64,000 nt of DNA. Origin: Elusimicrobiota bacterium (GTDB lineage: Bacteria > Elusimicrobiota > UBA8919). The position numbers were made by a program, and so were the translations under genes. The notes beneath the pieces are model-generated. The model was not told the origin of the DNA, did no database searches, and worked only from the letters and a program-made list of their open reading frames with translations. The stretch covers positions 74,334 through 138,333 of the forward strand of contig JAQUMH010000004.1 in NCBI GenBank assembly GCA_028718185.1, in the 5' to 3' direction. This document shows, in pieces, positions 59,219 to 64,000 of the stretch (position 1 is its first letter; each line of letters starts with the position of its first letter).

Positions 59219-60655
59219 TCAGAGATTGTTAGATTTTTTAACAATTTCATTATATATTTTTTTCATATTTTTGCAAATATTTTTTATGAACTTTTTGGCT
59301 TCTTCTTTTGTTTTTACTCTTTTTGTTACTTGTGCTTCTTCAAGTTTATGTAGGATTTTACCTACTAATGGTCCTTCCGGGATTTTTAATATTTTCATAA
59401 TTTCACTGCCGTTTAACAGTTTTTCCGGAACGACCTTTTCTTTCTTTAAATAATATCTGTTTAATAATTTATTGGCAACTGTTTTATGAAGGTTTCTTAT
59501 TTTGCTTTCGGGGTATGTATAAGCGTCGCTTACAGATAATACGATAAGGTCAATAGCATCATTTCCGAGGTCTCTAAAATACCGCCAAACGGCTTTATCT
59601 GTCAATTTTGATGCAGATGTAAGGTTGCCTAACCGCATATGATGTTTTGTAAGAATCTTAAGATACCGTATTTCATCTTTTGAGATTTTCAATCGCTTGC
59701 CTATATTACCGATTATATCACTTCCTGTATCTTCATGTCCGAAAAACCGCAGGCGACCGTCAATTTTTTTGGAAGATAGCGGTTTCCCGACATCATGTAA
59801 AAGCACAGCAAGTTTTAAGAGTGTTCTCCTCTTTAATATTCTCGAAATATTTTCATCAAGATGCCGGTTTATCTTTTCATAATGCTTGGGGAATATTTTT
59901 TTGAAATTAGTATCATAAAAATTCTCTAATACTTTTAAAGTTTTAAATGAGTGGCTTAATAGTCCCATTTTACCGTAGTAACACTTTGCTTCATTTTTCA
60001 TTAAGGTGAGTTCCGGCAGTATAACACCAAGCAAACCGGAATCATAAATCTTTAATACTGTAAAATAGCTGTTTTTGGATTGTAATATCAGGAATATTTC
60101 GCTTTGAATCCTCTCAGCGGAAACATTTTTTAGTTTAACAGAATGTTTCTTTATAAAGCTTTCGGTATTTTTTTCAACCTTAAATTTTAATTGCCCGGAA
60201 AACCGGTAAGCACGTAAAAGCCGTAAAGGGTCGTCAATGAAATTTCTTTCTGAAATGCACCTGATAATTTTGTGTTTTAAATCGGAATAACCCTTAAAAG
60301 GGTCTATTATACCGGTAAGTATTGAAGTTGAACTGTGTTCAACCGGCAATGCAATAGAATTTATAGTAAAATCCCGTCTCCCTAAATCTTCAAAGATGTC
60401 TTTTCCCTGCATTTTCGAGAAATCATATATTTCACCACCGGTAATAACCCTGTATATCTTGTTAAAATCGTCTAAAACCACAAAACTACCTTTGCTTTTA
60501 TTAGCAAAATCGCTTGCTATACTTTTTGCGTTACCCCGTATTACCAAATCAATATCTTTTGTTTCTTTACCTAATAACAAATCGCGGACATAACCGCCTA
60601 CAAACCAAATGTCTTTTTTATTCTTCAATAAATCTATCATTTTATTAATATGCAT
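59219..60655 (-). CDS. CCA-adding enzyme / poly(A) polymerase family with HD domain
   Basis: 478 residues. The class-II nucleotidyltransferase head is WFVGGYVRDLLLGKETKDID (18-37) with G-G...D-x-D, and RDFTINSIALPV and DDPLRLLRAYRFSGQL (about 138-153) follow. A central HD domain has LKLAVLLHDVGKPLSS (about 282-297) and FFGHEDTGSDII. It should mature tRNA 3' ends, since none of the four tRNA genes here encodes CCA; poly(A) polymerase is an alternative within the family. A promoter is not seen. Confidence 0.9.
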   Translation of the reverse strand: MHINKMIDLLKNKKDIWFVGGYVRDLLLGKETKDIDLVIRGNAKSIASDFANKSKGSFVVLDDFNKIYRVITGGEIYDFSKMQGKDIFEDLGRRDFTINSIALPVEHSSTSILTGIIDPFKGYSDLKHKIIRCISERNFIDDPLRLLRAYRFSGQLKFKVEKNTESFIKKHSVKLKNVSAERIQSEIFLILQSKNSYFTVLKIYDSGLLGVILPELTLMKNEAKCYYGKMGLLSHSFKTLKVLENFYDTNFKKIFPKHYEKINRHLDENISRILKRRTLLKLAVLLHDVGKPLSSKKIDGRLRFFGHEDTGSDIIGNIGKRLKISKDEIRYLKILTKHHMRLGNLTSASKLTDKAVWRYFRDLGNDAIDLIVLSVSDAYTYPESKIRNLHKTVANKLLNRYYLKKEKVVPEKLLNGSEIMKILKIPEGPLVGKILHKLEEAQVTKRVKTKEEAKKFIKNICKNMKKIYNEIVKKSNNL

Positions 60656-60663
60656 TCAAGTTA

Positions 60664-60726
60664 AGCAAAGCTTCGCTTTGCAGCTACAAACCAATTGATA
60701 TTGTAGCCGCAGAGCGTTAGCTCTGC
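60664..60726. repeat. GTAG...CTAC-type intergenic repeat
   Basis: GCAAAGCTTCGCTTTGC (60665-60681), CTACAA...TTGTAG and GCAGAGCGTTAGCTCTGC form three small dyads, similar in layout to 49057-49114. It sits between dppF and the CCA-enzyme gene. Confidence 0.7.
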
Positions 60727-60741
60727 TAAACACTGAAATTC

Positions 60742-61524
60742 CTATACATTTAAAATCGGTATTGATGAAACTAAATTTTGCGTATAAGGATTTTTTGCGT
60801 TGTTTATAATTTCACTTGGTTTATCTTGTTCAACAATCTTACCGTTCTGCATCACTGCAATCTCATCCGATACTGACCCTAATAAATTCAAATCGTGAGA
60901 AATTATGATATACGATAACCCCAAATTATCCTTTAAATCCAGGAAAAGATTCATAATCTGTGCCTGGACTGAAATGTCTAAAGAAGAAACGGGCTCATCT
61001 GCAACAATTATTTCCGGTTCTACTGCTAATGCCCTTGCAATTGCAATCCTCTGCCTTTGACCGCCTGAAAATTGGTGAGGATATTTTTTTAATGAAGCTT
61101 CGGGTAAACCGACAAACCCTAAAATCTCTATTGCACGTTTTTTTATCTCATAATTTTTGTTTGTTGTTCTAATTGCTTCAAATATCATTGTTCCTACAGT
61201 AAGTTTTGGATTAAGCGAAGAAAACGGGTCCTGGAAAATCATCTGAATTTTACGGGCAAGTTCAATTCTTGTGTAACTTAATATATTTTCATTATCTATA
61301 ATAATATCGCCTGAATCAGACCGTATAAATCCTACAATGATTTTAGCAAGTGTCGTTTTTCCGCTTCCCGATTCGCCTGCTATTCCTAAAACTTTCCCTC
61401 TTTCCAAAGCAATTGAAACCTTTTCAACTGCTTTTACTTTAATAGGCGCACCTATGAATAATGTTTTTTCAATTAAAAAACTTTTACTTACATCAGTGGT
61501 TTTTAAAACTAAATTATTCAACAT
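60742..61524 (-). CDS. Oligopeptide/dipeptide ABC transporter ATP-binding protein (OppF/DppF type)
   Basis: 260 residues. Walker A GIAGESGSGKTTLAKIIVG (about 47-65), QDPFSSLNPKLTVGTMIFEA, signature FSGGQRQRIAIARALA and Walker B IIVADEPVSSLDIS. The N-P-K-L-T-V-G loop is typical for OppF/DppF. It partners the OppD/DppD-type subunit at 63.1 kb, with two L,D-transpeptidase genes between. It overlaps the LDT-like gene by 11 bp. The permeases must lie beyond 64000. Confidence 0.9.
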   Translation of the reverse strand: MLNNLVLKTTDVSKSFLIEKTLFIGAPIKVKAVEKVSIALERGKVLGIAGESGSGKTTLAKIIVGFIRSDSGDIIIDNENILSYTRIELARKIQMIFQDPFSSLNPKLTVGTMIFEAIRTTNKNYEIKKRAIEILGFVGLPEASLKKYPHQFSGGQRQRIAIARALAVEPEIIVADEPVSSLDISVQAQIMNLFLDLKDNLGLSYIIISHDLNLLGSVSDEIAVMQNGKIVEQDKPSEIINNAKNPYTQNLVSSIPILNV

Positions 61525-62245
61525 ATAATTTATTGCCTACATAAATAGAATCATAAAATTTCTTCATAGCTTTTGTATTCAACTGTATGCAAACATGATT
61601 TATCGTATCGTGATACTTATAATTTTTTGATTTATCATGTATTATGAGAAAATCAGTGAAATAGATTGCATAATTTCCAAGAGCTCCTGTCATTAATCTT
61701 TCAGGGGAATTCTCAGCTGGGATTTCTACTGTTATATCCTCAAATGTCCATACCGGTCTTATCGGCGTAGGCATTTTTTCTTTTGCAAGTACTTTTAATA
61801 TTTTCTTATCAATTTCACTCTTTAAAAAGTCTTGTACAAATTTTTTATAAACAGGTATATCTGACACTATCTTTCCTCTCTTGACAAGTTTCAATCTGTT
61901 TGATGTCGTGTCAAATATTATTTTAGTTGTAAGTATGTTAAGTTGTCCATTAAGCAATCTATTCTCTTTAAACAAAGCTTTATACTGTTCCATTAACGAT
62001 TTTTTCTCATTTTCAAGGCTTGGTATCATATCCTGCTTTATTACTTCTACATCGCTGTAATCGGATTGGATTAATATCAATTCATAATTTTTCTGATTTG
62101 AAAGCATTTTCAATTGCTTGTTTAATTCTGATGTTTCATGTTCCATTGCATTGGTATAACTTGGAAGTTTTAAATGTATAAATAAAGCTATACCAAATAT
62201 AAATAATATACAAATCCTTAATATAATCCTAAAAAATTTAATCAC
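61514..62245 (-). CDS. Divergent L,D-transpeptidase-like membrane protein
   Basis: 243 residues from GTG 62245. One N-terminal helix (RIILRICILFIFGIALFIHL), a coiled-coil stretch about residues 40-105, then a YkuD-like domain. The active-site segment reads NHVCIQL where L,D-transpeptidases have S/T-H-G-C-I-R-L/M-N: the His and Cys stay, while Gly and Arg have changed. The preceding His is in LIIHDKS. It is the paralogue of the next gene upstream. Possibly a weakened enzyme or regulatory partner acting in the periplasm. Confidence 0.65.
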   Translation of the reverse strand: MIKFFRIILRICILFIFGIALFIHLKLPSYTNAMEHETSELNKQLKMLSNQKNYELILIQSDYSDVEVIKQDMIPSLENEKKSLMEQYKALFKENRLLNGQLNILTTKIIFDTTSNRLKLVKRGKIVSDIPVYKKFVQDFLKSEIDKKILKVLAKEKMPTPIRPVWTFEDITVEIPAENSPERLMTGALGNYAIYFTDFLIIHDKSKNYKYHDTINHVCIQLNTKAMKKFYDSIYVGNKLYVE

Positions 62246-62324
62246 TATACCCTCGTTTCATTTAAACCTGTAATTACCCTTATTTTATATCAAACAAACC
62301 CTATGAAAATTCTATAATATCCCC

Positions 62325-62374
62325 CCCCTCACCTTTCGTCCTCTCCCCTGTGGGGAGAGGAAAGAGGTGAGGGG
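62325..62374. repeat. CCCCTCACC...GGTGAGGGG hairpin repeat
   Basis: Nested dyad: CCCCTCACCTTTC and GAAAGAGGTGAGGGG outside, CCTCTCCCC TGT GGGGAGAGG inside. A very stable hairpin of a type found dispersed in many genomes, located between the two L,D-transpeptidase-like genes. The remaining gap 62246-62380 has no gene. Confidence 0.85.
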
Positions 62375-62380
62375 TAAGTC

Positions 62381-63145
62381 TTAATAAATATATACAACAG
62401 TTTTATTGATTTTTACAATGTTATATATATATTCCAAATCAACTGCTCCTAACCGGATGCAGCCATGCGAAACCGCCCTTCCTAAAAATTCCTCTTTTTG
62501 GGTTCCATGAATCTTATAACCAAAACCTAAATCCATTGCATATTTGCCAAGTTCCCCTTCTACTCTTCTTTCCGGAGCATTTAGCAGCGGTATATCCTTT
62601 TTATCTTCTAAAAATGCCCAATCGGGCTTAACCCAAATCGGGTTTTCTATCTTACTTTTTATTACAAAAACACCCCTTGGTGTAATAAATTCCCATTTTC
62701 TTCCTGTTTTTTTATCTACAATCGTCCCGCCTTTACCTACGGAACATTTTGCTTCTTTTATAATTTGCCCTTTTTGCTTAACATAAAGAACATTTTCTTT
62801 AGTATCTACAAGAATGTAAATATCTTTACTGTTAATAATTTCATTTATTCTACCAGATGTCAATAAATTTTCATTTGAATAATATATACTTTTTTCAATT
62901 AAGTTTTTATTATTTTCAATTAATAAAAGTTGCCTGCTTTTCAATATATTTGATTGTTTATATATTTTATTTCTTTCCTTTTCTATTTGCTTAATATCCT
63001 TGGAGATATAGTATATTTGTCTTTTCACAGGATTATATTCATTTCTTATACTCAGGAAATTGTAAATATCTATAACTGCCATTACAACTACTATAGCTAT
63101 CGCTAATCCAAAAATAATATTTATTATTTTCTTTAATATTTTCAT
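62381..63145 (-). CDS. L,D-transpeptidase (YkuD) with N-terminal anchor
   Basis: 254 residues. Membrane helix about 8-28, coiled coil about 40-80, catalytic domain 120-254. The active site YKIHGTQ...GRAVSHGCIRL (His at about 214, Cys at about 232) is complete, and VYTPRGVFVI-like TPRGVFVIKSKIENP is the substrate loop. It should form 3-3 peptidoglycan cross-links or attach proteins to peptidoglycan. It overlaps the upstream ABC ATPase by 4 bp, so it is translated with the peptide-transport operon. Confidence 0.9.
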   Translation of the reverse strand: MKILKKIINIIFGLAIAIVVVMAVIDIYNFLSIRNEYNPVKRQIYYISKDIKQIEKERNKIYKQSNILKSRQLLLIENNKNLIEKSIYYSNENLLTSGRINEIINSKDIYILVDTKENVLYVKQKGQIIKEAKCSVGKGGTIVDKKTGRKWEFITPRGVFVIKSKIENPIWVKPDWAFLEDKKDIPLLNAPERRVEGELGKYAMDLGFGYKIHGTQKEEFLGRAVSHGCIRLGAVDLEYIYNIVKINKTVVYIY

Positions 63146-64000
63146 GGGTTAAAACACCTTAATTTCCTATTATCATTCTCAACCAACTGTGGAACGTTCT
63201 TTAGGCATTTTTCTATTCTTCTCGGACACCTTGGATTAAACTTGCAGCCATCCGGCAACAATGCAGGTTCAGGAACATCCCCCGGTATTGTGTTAAACCT
63301 TGTTTGTTTCACATTTGCCTTAGGAATTGCCGACAAAAGTGCTTTAGTATAAGGATGAAGCGGATTTTTTAATATTTCTTTTGTATTACCTTCTTCAACA
63401 ATTTCACCTGCGTACATAACAATAATTCTGTTACACAAGTCAGAAATAATCCCAAAATTATGAGTGATAAATATTATTGTTAAATTAAGTTCTTTCGAAA
63501 GTTTCTCAAAGAGTTTAAGTATTTCTTTTTGAATTGTTACATCCAGGGCAGTAGTCGGTTCATCCGCAATAAGAATTTCAGGATTAGGTGCAAGAGCCTG
63601 AGCAATCATAACCCTTTGCCGCATTCCGCCTGATAGCTGGTGCGGGTAGGAATTTCTTATTCTTTCAGGATTATTCAACTGGACCATTTCTAAAATCTTA
63701 TTTATTTTATCTTCCGAATAATCCTTATTGTGTGCTTTAAGAGTTTCTCTTATCTGTTCGCCAATTTTTATTACAGGATTTAACGATGACAACGGGTCCT
63801 GAAAAACAAAGCCTATTTTAGCACCTCTGATTTTTCTTATTTCATCACCTTTTAGTTGTAGAATATCTTCACCATAAAAGGATATTTTTCCATTTGAGAT
63901 ATTCGCTTCTTTAGGTAAAAGATTTATTATAGAAAGCCCGAGCGTTGTTTTTCCGCAGCCGGACTCGCCAACTATTGCAAGAGAATCGGTTTTGTTTAAT
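63142..64000 (-). CDS. Oligopeptide/dipeptide ABC transporter ATP-binding protein (OppD/DppD type), 5' end outside window
   Basis: The frame is open from the window edge; the visible part is about 285 residues. It includes Walker A LAIVGESGCGKTTLGLSIIN, FVFQDPLSSLNPVIKIGEQI, signature LSGGMRQRVMIAQALA, Walker B ILIADEPTTALDV and the C-terminal cysteine-rich tail PDGCKFNPRCPRRIEKCLKN, a hallmark of OppD/DppD (oligo/dipeptide ABC subunits). It powers peptide import with the OppF-type subunit encoded 1.6 kb downstream. An internal ATG at 63792 is not the start. Confidence 0.92.
   Translation of the reverse strand, partial: LNKTDSLAIVGESGCGKTTLGLSIINLLPKEANISNGKISFYGEDILQLKGDEIRKIRGAKIGFVFQDPLSSLNPVIKIGEQIRETLKAHNKDYSEDKINKILEMVQLNNPERIRNSYPHQLSGGMRQRVMIAQALAPNPEILIADEPTTALDVTIQKEILKLFEKLSKELNLTIIFITHNFGIISDLCNRIIVMYAGEIVEEGNTKEILKNPLHPYTKALLSAIPKANVKQTRFNTIPGDVPEPALLPDGCKFNPRCPRRIEKCLKNVPQLVENDNRKLRCFNP

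Noticed and set aside
63142-63792. OppD-type gene beginning at ATG 63792
   Set aside because: The reading frame with Walker A continues to the window edge, so this is an internal methionine of a longer gene.

Overview
The window is a low-GC (about one third GC) piece of chromosome from a diderm bacterium, most likely an uncultured candidate-phylum lineage of the Elusimicrobia / Omnitrophica / Firestonebacteria kind. That placement is an inference from gene content and repeat style, not from a marker phylogeny. Evidence for an outer membrane is a TonB-dependent receptor of the BtuB type with BtuCDF, a large signal-peptide protein that looks like a beta-barrel, and a YkuD L,D-transpeptidase. 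Every protein gene, all four tRNAs and both riboswitches are on the minus strand, so transcription runs from 64000 towards 1.

Layout from left to right. 1-6.2 kb: sugar/amino-sugar genes (Gfo/Idh/MocA oxidoreductase, DegT aminotransferase), a nickel-dependent LarA racemase, a UroD-family protein, alanine dehydrogenase and a methyltransferase. 6.7-10.4 kb: a putative outer-membrane barrel with its own promoter and terminator, a TPR protein and a PHP phosphoesterase. 10.5-12.7 kb: tRNA-Arg, apt, a sigma-70 factor, acylphosphatase and two tRNA-Pro genes. 13-25 kb: a dense housekeeping block (dedA, pcm, merR, HU, gpsA, plsY, pgsA, hflX, miaA, mutL, a PilZ gene, mutS, miaB). 25.2-28.7 kb: GIY-YIG, nitroreductase, a small regulated two-gene module flanked by direct repeats, and rsgA. 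28.7-36 kb: a catabolic-looking cluster (two UroD-family proteins, heparinase II/III-like lyase, NIF3-like protein, CehA/McbA-type metallohydrolase). 36-41 kb: a processive glycosyltransferase, DksA-like protein, arginine decarboxylase type enzyme, LarE and a flavin reductase. 41-49.3 kb: a cobalamin uptake and salvage region (btuB, btuD, btuC, btuF, cobS, cobT, cobU, cobO) governed by two riboswitches of different architecture. 49.3-58.2 kb: PHP protein, PhoH, RNase J-like protein, a large helicase-nuclease of likely defence function, GIY-YIG, a hairpin array and tRNA-Gly. 58.2-64 kb: GAF-PAS protein, CCA-adding enzyme family, and an oligopeptide ABC transporter operon that encloses two L,D-transpeptidase-like proteins.

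Themes. The corrinoid salvage genes, the UroD (MtaA/CmuA-like) proteins and the LarA/LarE pair suggest an anaerobic metabolism relying on corrinoid and nickel-pincer cofactors. The intergenic space is full of short palindromic repeat families; several have entered functional sequence, namely the 5' end of miaB, the 3' end of btuD and one arm of a riboswitch. The best candidates for something undescribed are the operator-controlled DUF6788-like/nucleotidyltransferase module between 57-bp direct repeats, the UroD/heparinase/NIF3/CehA cluster, the L,D-transpeptidase pair inside the peptide-transporter operon, and the aberrant cobalamin riboswitch.
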